Below, in pieces: positions 43,613 through 53,185 of a stretch of 64,000 nucleotides of DNA. The stretch's first letter is position 1. Each line of letters starts with the position of its first letter. The translations under genes and the position numbers were made by a program. The notes under the pieces were generated by a model, which saw only the letters and a list, made by a program, of their open reading frames with translations, had not been told where the DNA came from and ran no database searches. Origin of the DNA: Haloarcula regularis (GTDB lineage Archaea > Halobacteriota > Halobacteria > Halobacteriales > Haloarculaceae); NCBI RefSeq assembly GCF_029338315.1, contig NZ_CP119794.1:124001-188000 (forward strand), given 5' to 3'.

Positions 43613-44889
43613 CTACCTGCTCGGCGGGGCGACTGACTCGTCCAGTCGCCAGCTGACACCGAGGGCATCGACCAGTTGACGGTGATCGCGGACGTGAACG
43701 AGCGACAGTGACTCGTTCGCGTCGGCGTCGTCACCCTCCAACTCCTCCGGGTCGGGGACCGTCAGTCGGAACGTCGGCGCGTCGTCGTCCATCCCGCCGA
43801 GTCGAACCGTCCGCGTGTCGAACACCCGGTCGACGGCGTCCGTGGTGACCTCGAGGCCGGTCACGGCACTCCGTTCGAGTCGAGCCTGTGGCTCGTCGAG
43901 CACCCAGTCGTAGACGACGAGCGTGCCGTCGTACCCCGGTACTCGACGGTTCCGTACCGGAGGTACCGCGAGACCGCCCTAACACCGGCGACTACGGCGA
44001 CAACGCCGAGAAAGACGAGTCCGACGGCCGTCGCACCGAACGCGAGGAAGAACGCAGCCGCGACGTAGACGATGAGGACGCTACTGGTGAGCGTGTACGT
44101 GACACCCCTACCGAGCGCGTCAAGCAGAGCCGCGGTTTGCGGCGGGCGGTCACAGACCACGGGGTCGCCCGGGGGAACCTCGACCGGGACCGACTCCGGT
44201 TCGGTCTCGGCGCTCCCGTAGAGCCGGTAGAATACCCCCCGAGCGTCGGGGTCGCGTGCCACCTGGAATCGTCGGAGGTCGTAGAGGAGCTTTCCGACGA
44301 CGAGGAGTCCGAGAACGACCTCGCCGCTCACCGCGGCACCCTGGAGCGGTCCGGCGACGAACAGCAGCGCGCCGACGCCAAACAGGCGTTTGAACGGCAC
44401 GAGGACGACCGAGCGCGGCGAGTGATCCCGGTACCCACCGCGAGCGAAGTACTCACGGGCCGTCTCGATCCCTTCAGCGAGGAACACGACGGCGCCACCG
44501 AGCACCAACTGCTTGACGACGGGAGTCGTAACCGTCGGGTCGGTGAACGCGAAAACGAGGAACGCCGCGCCGACCTCGAGCGGTGCGAGGAAACATACCG
44601 TCAGGAGCAACGTCGGGACGTTCCGGGGGTAGACGGGCGGGAGCGGCCCGGGGAAAGTGACCGATCCCCGTTTCGTCTGGAGTGGCCCGAGGAGTCGGTC
44701 GTCCCCGTCGATCATGTTTCGAGGGCGCTTGGCGGCGAAGGGAATCTTCACCACGGCCCAGCAGACGACCGCCACGATCTCGAGGACGAACACCCCGAGG
44801 ACGACTGCTATGGGCCAGTCTAGGAGGAGGACGCCGACCGGGACGACCAGCCCCTGGAGGAGGGACGTGAACGCGACCGAGCGGAGCAT
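43613..44889 (-). CDS. Multi-pass membrane protein, DUF6498-like (frameshifted)
   Basis: The gene encodes about 425 residues with about seven hydrophobic segments, including LLQGLVVPVGVLLLDWPIAVVLGVFVLEIVAVVCWAVVKIPFA and a pair near 275-320. The frame is lost at four C (43934-43937); a fifth gives EYRGYDGTLVVYDWVLDEPQARLERSAV and a C-terminal cytosolic domain of about 110 residues. ATG 44889 (MLRSVAFTSLL) is preferred. The last codons abut the dead transposase. Function unknown. Confidence 0.65.
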
Positions 44890-44977
44890 AGCGGGACCCG
44901 ACACTCTCGGCAGTCCCACCGCAGGGACAAACAACCCTCCGGTTGTCGCCGATTCTGGTGACTACCAGGGGAGGTGG

Positions 44978-45094
44978 TCACTCCGCGCGTTCAGGCTGTT
45001 CGGCGTACGCAATGGTGTCCTCGATCTCCTCGCTGGAACGCCTGTAGCCGTGGTCCTGACGGTGGATCGGGGCCACCCTCATATCGTACTCCAT
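44978..45094 (-). CDS. 38-residue possible microprotein overlapping the M48-like gene
   Basis: MEYDMRVAPIHRQDHGYRRS and 18 more residues (rich in Glu) begin behind cctcc-like sequence inside the 3' end of the M48-like gene. It may instead be the true tail of that gene after a missed indel. Support is weak. Confidence 0.25.
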   Translation of the reverse strand: MEYDMRVAPIHRQDHGYRRSSEEIEDTIAYAEQPERAE

Positions 45095-46217
45095 GGAGGA
45101 CGCGAGTTGGTCCCGCGATCGAGACGGTCGATTCGGTCCCCGAGCGCGACGTTCACTGAGAGCGGGTTCGGTATTCGCCGCCGTGACGGCTCCATTGCGT
45201 GAATCTCGGCGTACCGATCGAGTGCCTCGGCGACAGCGGTCGCGCCGACCCGCTCGGAAGCATACTCGTCGGCCGTCCGGATCCCACGACGGGAGGCCCA
45301 GAAGCCGACGAGAAGCACCACGAACGATGTGCCGAGAAGGAGCCACCGTTGACCCATACCGGTTACTGAGGCGATCAACGCGACCCCGGCGACGAGCACT
45401 GTACTCACCCGTCTCTCGAACACGTGTGATCGAAGTCGGCCCGCCTCAATCGCCAGCAAGGCCGTCGCGATCTCGTCGTCGAAGGCGTCCAGGAACGTGC
45501 TCGTGACGAACAGCCGTCGGTAGCCGGGAGGACCACGGACGAGCGTGGTGGCCGTCTCCTCGTCGTCGGTGTCGAGCACACGCACGTCTCGAACGTCGAG
45601 ACCAGCGTGGGAGCGGAGCGTCGAGAGGCGCTCGGCCGACTCACCGGTCGGTTCACTCGTCTCACGCAAGAACGGAACGATCCACGGGGAGACGTAGAGG
45701 ATGATGACTCCCACGAGGGCCAGACCGATCGTGAACCCGATCGGTGAGGAACCAAACGAGACGACCTTTAGGGGTGCGATTAGCACCGCAGCGAACCCAC
45801 TCAATCCGATGACATAGCGGGCCATTTTCGCAAGCGCAGACCGTGTCGACAGTTCGACGTCGCGTGCGTCTCGAACACCACGCACTGTGGGTGCATACGC
45901 GGCGATCCAGACGAGTCCCGCAGCGAGGAAGTCAACAAAGTTGGTGAGGACTGCTTCGAGGACGTCCGGAACGCCTGGGGCGCTTCCCACGAGCGCGGGA
46001 CCGAACCCAAGCAGTGCCAGGAGACCGTAGGCGATGATCGTCACCGGAAACAGCACCGCGGCATACAGGAGACGATACTTCCCGACGGGATTCGACAGTC
46101 GACGGACGACCGCATTCCCGACCGTCCCGACGATCATTCCGAGGAGGACGAGTCCGACGAGTGCGGCGACAGCTGGTCCGAGCGGGGCGAGGACGCTTGG
46201 AGGGGGACCATACGCAT
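45079..46217 (-). CDS. M48-like membrane protein without the zinc motif (frameshifted N-terminus)
   Basis: The gene encodes about 379 residues. Four N-terminal membrane helices precede a domain resembling the M48/HtpX core: RRLFVTSTFLDAFDDEIATALLAIEAGRLRSHVFERRV. Where an active protease has HExxH this reads AIEAG, so it is probably catalytically dead. ATG 46137 would cut the first helix. An extra C in the run at 46202-46206 would join MRMVPPPSVLAPLGPAVAALVGLVLLG to it, placing the start at 46217. It is divergent from a small membrane protein. Confidence 0.5.
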
Positions 46218-46381
46218 ACGATTCTGTGAGACTGACAAAATCGTGTCGAACTCCGGAGAGATGCTAGCGAATCGTACCTTCGAGGATGTCGCCTCCTATG
46301 ACGAAGCGGCGTTCACGTGGGTCATGTTCCGTGGGTCCGTCTGGCAGTACAATTTTTGTCTCTCGACGGATAGTGCCAGGT

Positions 46382-46786
46382 GTGAAGCAGTCGCAGTTCC
46401 TCTATCTCGGACTCCTCGATCTGTTCCTCGTTGCATGTCTCACAGCCGTCTTCGGACCAGCGGTACTGGTCTCGAGTCCAATCGTTCTCATGGGGCTCGC
46501 TGGTCTCGGTGCGATCCTCGCTGGAACCCTCTCAGCACTGTCACTGGGTCCGATTACACTTTCGTGGCGCCACCTCGTTGGCCTGTCGTACGTGACGTTC
46601 GCACTCATGTGGCCGGTTACCTACGCACCGGAGATCGTCGCAGGGGCCGCCTCCGGTCAGGATCTCTTTCTATTCGTGGTGACGACGATCGGAGCCTCCT
46701 CTCTGGCGTTTTACGGCGCCGACATCGCGCGAGGTGGTCGCCATTTCACCGTCCAGCAGAACGTCGAACGAGTTGTTGGGTTGTAA
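46382..46786 (+). CDS. Four-helix membrane protein, unknown
   Basis: This 134-residue protein begins at GTG 46382 (MKQSQFLYLGLLDLFLVACLTAVFG) with hydrophobic segments near 8-25, 30-55, 65-80 and 92-110. No motif is recognised. It shares the intergenic region with the divergent M48-like gene. Confidence 0.6.
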   Translation: MKQSQFLYLGLLDLFLVACLTAVFGPAVLVSSPIVLMGLAGLGAILAGTLSALSLGPITLSWRHLVGLSYVTFALMWPVTYAPEIVAGAASGQDLFLFVVTTIGASSLAFYGADIARGGRHFTVQQNVERVVGL

Positions 46787-47125
46787 TGAGATGCACACCC
46801 ACGCTCGAGAACAGTGTCTCTGGGAACGGTTCTCGAGTATGATCCGAACATTCGTCAAATATGTGTTGTCTTTCTCCCTCTCGCTGTTCATCGCCACTAC
46901 CGCGATTATCCCCCTCGACGGAAGTCCCGAACCAGGAGCTTCCCGAGGTTGGTCTGGGTCCTCCTCTTCTTTACCGTATTCACGCTTCTATTCGCGTGGG
47001 ATTCCGGGTATCTCAATCGCTAGCACCGGGGGGTACGGAACAATTCAAGAGTACATCGAGCGTGACCGTCGATAACGGCCAGCGGTAACGTCGACGATAC
47101 CGAGGCGATTCTCACGGACATCGAA
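46787..47125. other. Gap with possible decayed membrane gene
   Basis: Two overlapping frames contain hydrophobic stretches (FVKYVLSFSLSLFIATTAIIPL from ATG 46840; RLVWVLLFFTVFTLLFAW about 100 bases later). They lie in different frames and could be halves of one broken small membrane gene. Nothing firmer is visible. Confidence 0.25.
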
Positions 47126-47485
47126 TTGACGCGAGGACTCACGATCCGGATGACTGCGATCGGAACGCTCGGGATGATCGTCGGCTGGGCGGTGTTCGGT
47201 ACCCTGTCTCAGATGGCAATCGGGACGATGGTACTGCTCGGTATCGCGTTCGTCCCCGTCTCCGCAGGGATGCAGGCCGTATTTTTGTCAATCTCTCCCG
47301 AGACAGTCGCCATCGAGGTCGGAGTGGTCGCTGTCGGCGTCTATCTCGCAGCTGCGACGCTCGGGTTCTCCCTCCGATTAGAGAGTGGTTCTGCCTCCGC
47401 AGGTATACGTCGACACGCGCTACTCGCGACAGGCGGTGCGAGTATGGCCACGCTTTTGGGTGTGTCCCTGAACGGAGCCCCGTAG
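47126..47485 (+). CDS. Four-helix membrane protein with unclear start
   Basis: The open frame has hydrophobic segments near residues 12-30, 32-50, 62-80 and 95-112. TTG 47126 is the first start codon in frame, but the coding-like sequence NVDDTEAILTDIE continues upstream to about 47095. There an extra T in cggtaac would separate it from a GTG start (VTVDNGQR), so the true start may be near 47063. Confidence 0.5.
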   Translation: MTRGLTIRMTAIGTLGMIVGWAVFGTLSQMAIGTMVLLGIAFVPVSAGMQAVFLSISPETVAIEVGVVAVGVYLAAATLGFSLRLESGSASAGIRRHALLATGGASMATLLGVSLNGAP

Positions 47486-47663
47486 TCGGGCTACAGAAGA
47501 TCGGGGGTGATGAACAATCACGCGATGATCGGTTCCAGTAACCGTGCTGAATATACCGCGCATATCGTGCGTGGGAATTTCGAAGGTGAGTCTATGTGAC
47601 TGGCGTTTCCGATTCTGAAACGCTGGCTCCGCTTTTGTTGTGAGAGACTGATAACCCAGACGT

Positions 47664-48626
47664 ATGGGTAGGCGACTGATCGCCGTAGGTAACCGAATAT
47701 TTCGTGGAACCATCGATAACCGTTTGCGTGCTTCATGGCGCATCGTCATCGCTGTTGGCCTCACATTTGTCGGTGCTCTCGGCGGCGTACTCGTGGTTCA
47801 GCGAGTGGCGATCCCGGACCTGTTTGTCCCGCTTGTGGCCCACCTGTTTGCCGTTCTTGCTGTTCTCGCTACAGCTGGACTGCTGGCTCGCTACATCGAC
47901 CACCGACAGCTCTCAGACTATGGCTTTTCCCTCTCTCCCGGCTGGGGTGTTGACGCAGTAGTCGGTGTTGTCATCGGCATTGGGCTGGTCGGGCTCGCGT
48001 TCGGACTCGCTCACCAGCGTGGCGTGGTAACGACGGTGGACACACTCTCGACAGGGGCCGCAGAGACGCTCGCAACGGGGTTCGGAGTCGTCCTGATCGG
48101 CTGGGTATTCGTCGGGTTGTGGGAAGAAACGCTGTTCAGGGGCCTCTTTCTTGAGAACGCCGCGGAAGGGTTAGCTGTTAGAGACCTGTCACCGACGATG
48201 GCAGCACTCGGCGCGTGGCTGAGCAGTTCGCTCGTCTATGGATTCCTTCACGGTCCACTGGGATCGAATCCGGATGGCGTTTCGTTACTGTACGCGCTGG
48301 TCATGACGTCTGTGATGGGCGGCCTGTTCGGACTGGCATACCTCCTCTCGAACGAACTCGCACTCCCGATCGGCTTGCATACGGGCATCAACCTCGCGGA
48401 GCAAAACATCTTCTTTGGGCCTCCTGGGGCGGTTGGTCCGGCAGTCGTGCGCGCGGAGCACGCTGTTTCCGGGGCGAGGCTTCAGTTCCAGTCGCTCGAT
48501 CCGATCGTCATCGTTCCCGTTTTCGTCTGTGGGTATCTCCTCGTCGCCGGTTGGGCATATCTACGGGACGGGCGTCTCTCGGTCAAGCCAGACACGGTAA
48601 TGAACGAGGACAGTCCGGGTCAATAG
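47664..48626 (+). CDS. CPBP-family intramembrane metalloprotease 1
   Basis: This 320-residue Rce1/Abi-type protein has about eight membrane helices. The Glu-Glu active-site motif EETLFRGLF lies near residue 154, with the later FLHG (about 196) and the C-terminal GLHTGINLAEQN (about 237) supplying the histidine and asparagine. Such proteins process prenylated or bacteriocin-like substrates, or act in immunity. It has an AT-richer upstream region and no operon partner. Confidence 0.9.
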   Translation: MGRRLIAVGNRIFRGTIDNRLRASWRIVIAVGLTFVGALGGVLVVQRVAIPDLFVPLVAHLFAVLAVLATAGLLARYIDHRQLSDYGFSLSPGWGVDAVVGVVIGIGLVGLAFGLAHQRGVVTTVDTLSTGAAETLATGFGVVLIGWVFVGLWEETLFRGLFLENAAEGLAVRDLSPTMAALGAWLSSSLVYGFLHGPLGSNPDGVSLLYALVMTSVMGGLFGLAYLLSNELALPIGLHTGINLAEQNIFFGPPGAVGPAVVRAEHAVSGARLQFQSLDPIVIVPVFVCGYLLVAGWAYLRDGRLSVKPDTVMNEDSPGQ

Positions 48627-49130
48627 ACACTTACCGGCGAACTACCGTGTTGTGCGCCAGTTGCGCTGCCCCCTTGAGGACGGATCACAGGTCATACTGA
48701 ATCCCTCCTCTGTATCTCACACACTGACACTATCAGAGGATACCCATTCCAACAAGGCCTCGGGCGAAACAAGCGCTCTGTTGGGCGTCCGGTTCGTGAA
48801 TCCGATTGCCTTCCGAACACTTCGAAGCATCGCACTCGCCTGTCGTCCTCCTGGTCAGTGGTTGGCTTCTACTGTCTCACACGTTCGTTGATTTGTACCT
48901 GTCCGTCCCGCCAGCGAATGTACGCGAGCAGTAACCGGCCACCGAGACGGGCACAGATGACGTGGCGGTGCCCTCTTTGCCGACCTATGTATCGGGCCCG
49001 ACGACCTCGACGAATCGAACGTCACAGTGGTGACCAACACGGATGGATGGGGTCCTCCTCTACTGCGAACGAAAGGGTTTGTACGCGGATATAACAAGAA
49101 TTTATCTGGAGAGGGACTGTATTTTCGTAC
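48627..49130. other. Gap without a recognisable gene
   Basis: Base composition is mixed, and all frames are interrupted or low in coding character. A frame from GTG 48652 to 48891 encodes unremarkable sequence. The last 40 bases (ataacaagaatttatctgg) provide a TATA-like promoter for the PRC-barrel gene. Confidence 0.35.
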
Positions 49131-49385
49131 GTGTCCCCGATACTTGCAAATCAGCTCTCCGGTAAGCAGGTAATGAGCAAAGACGGACAACGAGTTGGCC
49201 GTTTATACAGTCTGACAGTGGACCCTCAATCCGGGAATCTCGAGACGGTCATCGTCGAAACCGATCGTGAAGAGATATTCGACATCGAGCAGACTGTGGA
49301 AGGTCGTATTCATTTGCCTGCAACGGTGCTCGAAACCGTTAGTGATCACCTCATCATTTCGGCTCCATCGACGCGTAGTGGATAG
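49131..49385 (+). CDS. PRC-barrel domain protein
   Basis: This 84-residue protein starts at GTG. ILANQLSGKQVMSKDGQRVGRLYSLTVDPQSGNLETVIVE is a clear PRC-barrel beginning, and IHLPATVLETVSDHLIIS closes it. These small barrels bind RNA or act with cell-division and photosynthetic proteins; haloarchaea have several. The start sits about 25 bases after a TATA-like ttatc, suggesting leaderless expression. Confidence 0.85.
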   Translation: MSPILANQLSGKQVMSKDGQRVGRLYSLTVDPQSGNLETVIVETDREEIFDIEQTVEGRIHLPATVLETVSDHLIISAPSTRSG

Positions 49386-49456
49386 TTTGAGGCATTGTGC
49401 CAGCACCGTGTGACGAATAAAAGAGACTTTACCGAGTCTTTTCGAACTTCGTCCGC

Positions 49457-50305
49457 ATGTCGCGTATGTCGAGCGACTCGCCCGTGTTCGAGCGCGGGCC
49501 TCTGGTCCCCATCGTAACGTATCTCCTGATAATCGTCGTTTTATCGGGATTCGCGCTCGTGGCTACAGGTGCATCTCCGTCACCCATTCTGGGAATGGCG
49601 TGGGGCGTGTTCCTCATCGTCGCCGGACTCGGCGCACTCACAGTCGAGGGCGTCTCACCCCGTTCACTCTTCCCGTCCACTCGTTCTCTCGTGCCAGTGT
49701 TGGGCGTTCTCATCACGTTCTGGGCGCTTTACAATCTCGTGGCCTACAGTCTCGCCCACTTCGGCGTCTCCGGGTTCGACATTGTCGCGTCGCGGGTTGT
49801 CGCCCACCCCTTGCCCTATCTGGCAGCACTCGGAAGCGCCCTCGTCTTCACAGCCATTCCAGAGGAGGTCGTGTTTCGCGGCTATTTCCAGTCGAAAGCA
49901 GTCGCACTCGCGAGAGGGAATGCCCGACGTGCGGCCGCTATCGGCGTGGCGGTCGGGGCGGTTCTGTTTGCCCTCTTCCATCTGCCTAGGTGGTTTCTCA
50001 TGTCGAATCACGGACTCGGTCCCGCACTGGCCAGTCATCTCCTCGGGCTGACCCTTGCGGGCCTCGCCTACGGGCTCGTGTACGCAGTGACGAGGAATCT
50101 CTGGCTCGTCGCCCTCTTCCACGCGACGATGAATCAGCCACCGTTCCTCCTCACGGTTCAGATTCCGTCGAACCTACACCTTCTCGTAGGGCTTATCGAG
50201 TACGCCGCGATCGTCCTGCTCGTGCTCGTGACCGTGTCCCTGACGGAATCTGAGAGAATACCGGTCACGTCGCCACGGCAGGAGGCCTCACAAGCGAGCG
50301 ATTGA
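49457..50305 (+). CDS. CPBP-family intramembrane metalloprotease 2
   Basis: This 282-residue protein has about eight helices, the motif PEEVVFRGYFQ near residue 135, LFHLPRW near 174, and the last-helix LVALFHATMNQPPF near 220, so all Abi/CPBP active-site elements are present. It is the second such protease within 2 kb and differs clearly from the first, so it is not a recent duplicate. It is preceded by an imperfect hairpin and an A-rich segment. Confidence 0.9.
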   Translation: MSRMSSDSPVFERGPLVPIVTYLLIIVVLSGFALVATGASPSPILGMAWGVFLIVAGLGALTVEGVSPRSLFPSTRSLVPVLGVLITFWALYNLVAYSLAHFGVSGFDIVASRVVAHPLPYLAALGSALVFTAIPEEVVFRGYFQSKAVALARGNARRAAAIGVAVGAVLFALFHLPRWFLMSNHGLGPALASHLLGLTLAGLAYGLVYAVTRNLWLVALFHATMNQPPFLLTVQIPSNLHLLVGLIEYAAIVLLVLVTVSLTESERIPVTSPRQEASQASD

Positions 50306-51065
50306 GGGACGAGTCTCACGGTATTCGAGAGGTGACGACCGGGAAACGCTCGAGTACCAGGTCCGTCTCAGTATCGAAGAATAACGACGATTGCCGCTGT
50401 AGGAGTGGCACTTCTCTGCGGGCTCTTCTCGGAACTCCGAACGCTTCCGGTCGCCTACTCGACTATCACAGTCGAAAGCCCCCGCTTTCACGTCGCGCCG
50501 TCCTCGCGACTATGGCAGCCGGAACTGCTGGCACGTCTGCTGGCTGTTCCGGGTGATAGACGACGCATCGACGACTGCGAACGCCCCATCCGAGCTCGCC
50601 AAACCGCACGGTATTCGCCGCTGAAGGGGTCACCTTGTCACGAGCTGAGAGCCGCCACAGAACCACCGACCCAGCGACAGGCGACGTTGCAGTCTATCCG
50701 GCCGATGGGCATCGAGTCCAGCACCGACTCTCTTCAGCCTGAGACCGCCACGTACCCCTGGGTCGAGAACCAAGTGTGCGCCGACTCCGTGCGGTATGTC
50801 GGAGGTCGCTCCGCGGGAATTGCCACTCCCCGGCTGGAGGAGGCCACGACGTACCGAGAGCGTCTGGGGGACGTTCACTCGGGCTGCCGGAAAGGTCAAG
50901 CCCGCCACATCCTGCGAGGCTACTCGTACCGACGAGGCAAATCACGCGGCGCGCTGTGCACCGATTTGCCGAGACCACCGCATCCACGATTTCCTATCGG
51001 ATCGTCAAAGTGGTTCGGTGGAAGACCGGCGTTGACCGTTCCCGCGAAAGCACGCGTACCCGAGG
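50306..51065. other. 760-base gap with decayed fragments
   Basis: No intact gene. A Tat lipoprotein signal relic lies at 50489-50556. The remainder has frames of only low coding quality on both strands, so decayed DNA is the best description. Confidence 0.35.
50489..50556 (+). pseudogene. Tat lipoprotein signal relic
   Basis: SRRAVLATMAAGTAGTSAGC is a complete twin-arginine and lipobox signal, but a stop follows two codons after the cysteine. No mature protein remains downstream in any frame, so it looks like the stump of a lost lipoprotein. Confidence 0.35.
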
Positions 51066-52913
51066 TTAGATCGGTTCGAGATCCGGCAGCTGGATCACGA
51101 CTGTCGTACCGTTATCGAGTACAAACGAGAGGTCGCCGTCGAGTTTGTCGACACCCCACTTCAGTTCCCAGAGACCGAGTCCCCGACTGTGCTGTAACGG
51201 GTTCTCCTGTTCGGTTGCCAACGGCTCCAGCTCAGATGCGGGGATCCCCGGACCGTCGTCGCTGATTTCGAGGGTACAGCCCGAGTCGGTCGGCTCGACG
51301 GAGACACTAACGCTAGAGTCTGCGTACTCGGTGGCGTTTTCCAGCGGGCTCCGGAGTACAGTGGTGAGGATCTCGGTGTCGGTAACTACCGTCCCATCGT
51401 CGGCAAGCGAGGTGCTGACAGTGACGCCATCGGCCTCGATATCGTTCAGTATCAACTCGATACGATCGGCGAGATCGACCGTCGTCGGCTGCGGATCCTT
51501 GGACAGGATGTGGTCGATGTGTCGAGCACGAGTCCCCAGAGCAGCCAACGTCCCGGTTGCGGCGAGGATCGCCTCGCGATGTTCGGTGTCGTCGAGCGCC
51601 TCGGCGTGGCTGTTGATGACGTCGAGTTGGTTCCGGAGATTGTGACGGAGGATGCGATTGAGGACTTCGAGCCGGGTGAGGAACTGTTGCAGGTCGTGGT
51701 GCATGGTCGCCACCGACTCGCCGACGCGACCAGGGACGTCGGCTTCTAAGACATCGTCGTCGAATGCTCGGCGAGAGAGTGCCTCAGCTTGATCGGAAAT
51801 CGTCTCGATGTAGGCCTTGGTGTTGGCGAACGCCGACTGAACCTCTCCGACCTCGTCGATCCGGTTGCCGTGGTCTATCTCGACGTTGAGATCACCTTCG
51901 GCAATCGCGTTGGCCTGCCTCGCTAGTCGTTTGACCGACCGAATTGGACCCAGATGGATGACGGCACCGATAAGCAGAAAGCCAGCCATTACGATGCCGA
52001 CCATCAGCCAGAGATCACGCTGCACTCGGTCAGTCACCGCCAGCGCCTTCGATCGTGGGACTTCCTTGACGACCACCCAGTCGACCTTCTCACCGGGGAC
52101 GCTGTAGTAGCCCTTCACTTCGGTCTCGGTGAGTACGGCCCCGTGGATGTCGGTGGTCGGATCGGACTGGAGGATCGTTCGCGCGATTGTCGTGTTCGCC
52201 CTGTCTCCCTCGTAGGGAGTGATGCCGTTGGACTCGTTCTCGTCGAACAGGACGTAGGCGGTGTAGCCCCCGAGGACGAGCGTGTCGGTGCCGTCGATCG
52301 CGCTAGTGAAGCGTTCGGCCCGAACGCTCGTCTCGTACTCGGCGACGAGAACGTGCTCTCCGCCCGGCATCGGTGACGCTAGCGCGACGAAGGTTTCGTT
52401 GCCATCCGTGTACACCAGCGAGAGAATCACGTCGCCAGTGTCGTCGAAGTTATACCCGAGTGTCGGTTTCCAATTGACATCAGTCACCGACAATTGCTGA
52501 CCGACGAACTGAGTGTCGGTGCTGGCGACGATGGTTTCAGTCGTCCCGTTAGAGTGTGTGTGTGGGCTCCGTTCGACGACCGAGAGCGACGCCGTTTCCG
52601 GGGAGAGTGCATCGAGTTCGGTCGTGAGGGTGGCCTGCGTTCGGTCACTAGAAACCGGCGTCAGCCCCTCGTGGTTCGAGAGTGTCCGAACCACCTGCTG
52701 TTTGCCGTCGATCCACTGGCCAAGCGCACGCGCTTCGAGTTCGGCGTTCGTCTCAACCGATCGAAGCTGGTTATCACGGACGCGGTCAGACACTTGGAAC
52801 GCGGTCACCGTCGTGAGCGCCGTAATCAGGATGACGATGAGTAGCGATATGCCGAGCAGTTTCAGTGCGTAGCGCGAGCGAACGGACTCGGGTAGAGAGG
52901 ACGTGAGACTCAT
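51066..52913 (-). CDS. Sensor histidine kinase with extracytoplasmic Cache-like domain
   Basis: This 615-residue kinase has a first helix near 17-37, an extracellular domain to about 300 with dCache-like features (LEARALGQWIDGKQQVV; VLVAEYETSVRAERF; GYYSVPGEKVDWVVVKEVPRS), a second helix near 305-325, then HAMP (IRSVKRLARQANAIAEGDLNVEID). The haloarchaeal H-box is NRILRHNLRNQLDV near 430, and the ATPase domain has ISDDGPGIP and HSRGLGLWELKWGVDKLDG. No receiver is encoded next to it. Confidence 0.92.
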   Translation of the reverse strand: MSLTSSLPESVRSRYALKLLGISLLIVILITALTTVTAFQVSDRVRDNQLRSVETNAELEARALGQWIDGKQQVVRTLSNHEGLTPVSSDRTQATLTTELDALSPETASLSVVERSPHTHSNGTTETIVASTDTQFVGQQLSVTDVNWKPTLGYNFDDTGDVILSLVYTDGNETFVALASPMPGGEHVLVAEYETSVRAERFTSAIDGTDTLVLGGYTAYVLFDENESNGITPYEGDRANTTIARTILQSDPTTDIHGAVLTETEVKGYYSVPGEKVDWVVVKEVPRSKALAVTDRVQRDLWLMVGIVMAGFLLIGAVIHLGPIRSVKRLARQANAIAEGDLNVEIDHGNRIDEVGEVQSAFANTKAYIETISDQAEALSRRAFDDDVLEADVPGRVGESVATMHHDLQQFLTRLEVLNRILRHNLRNQLDVINSHAEALDDTEHREAILAATGTLAALGTRARHIDHILSKDPQPTTVDLADRIELILNDIEADGVTVSTSLADDGTVVTDTEILTTVLRSPLENATEYADSSVSVSVEPTDSGCTLEISDDGPGIPASELEPLATEQENPLQHSRGLGLWELKWGVDKLDGDLSFVLDNGTTVVIQLPDLEPI

Positions 52914-53185
52914 ATCGGAATTCGATGCGGCGCGTCACAGACCCCGATCATATTCGATGGTCCCGTACGAGATTATTAATTTCATCGGTGGCGCGGTTGT
53001 GCTGTCACCATGTGTCGGAGCTAGATCCACCCCACCAATTCGTGGACGCCTATCGGATGGGCTACCGAATCTGAACTCTCGATCGGTCAGGCACTGGGGT
53101 CCAGAGAGGCCAGTAGAGATGACCGATCACCTCCGCAGGCAACGAGCCTCCGCCGAGACGGAGGCGAACGCCAAACCGGAGGTGA

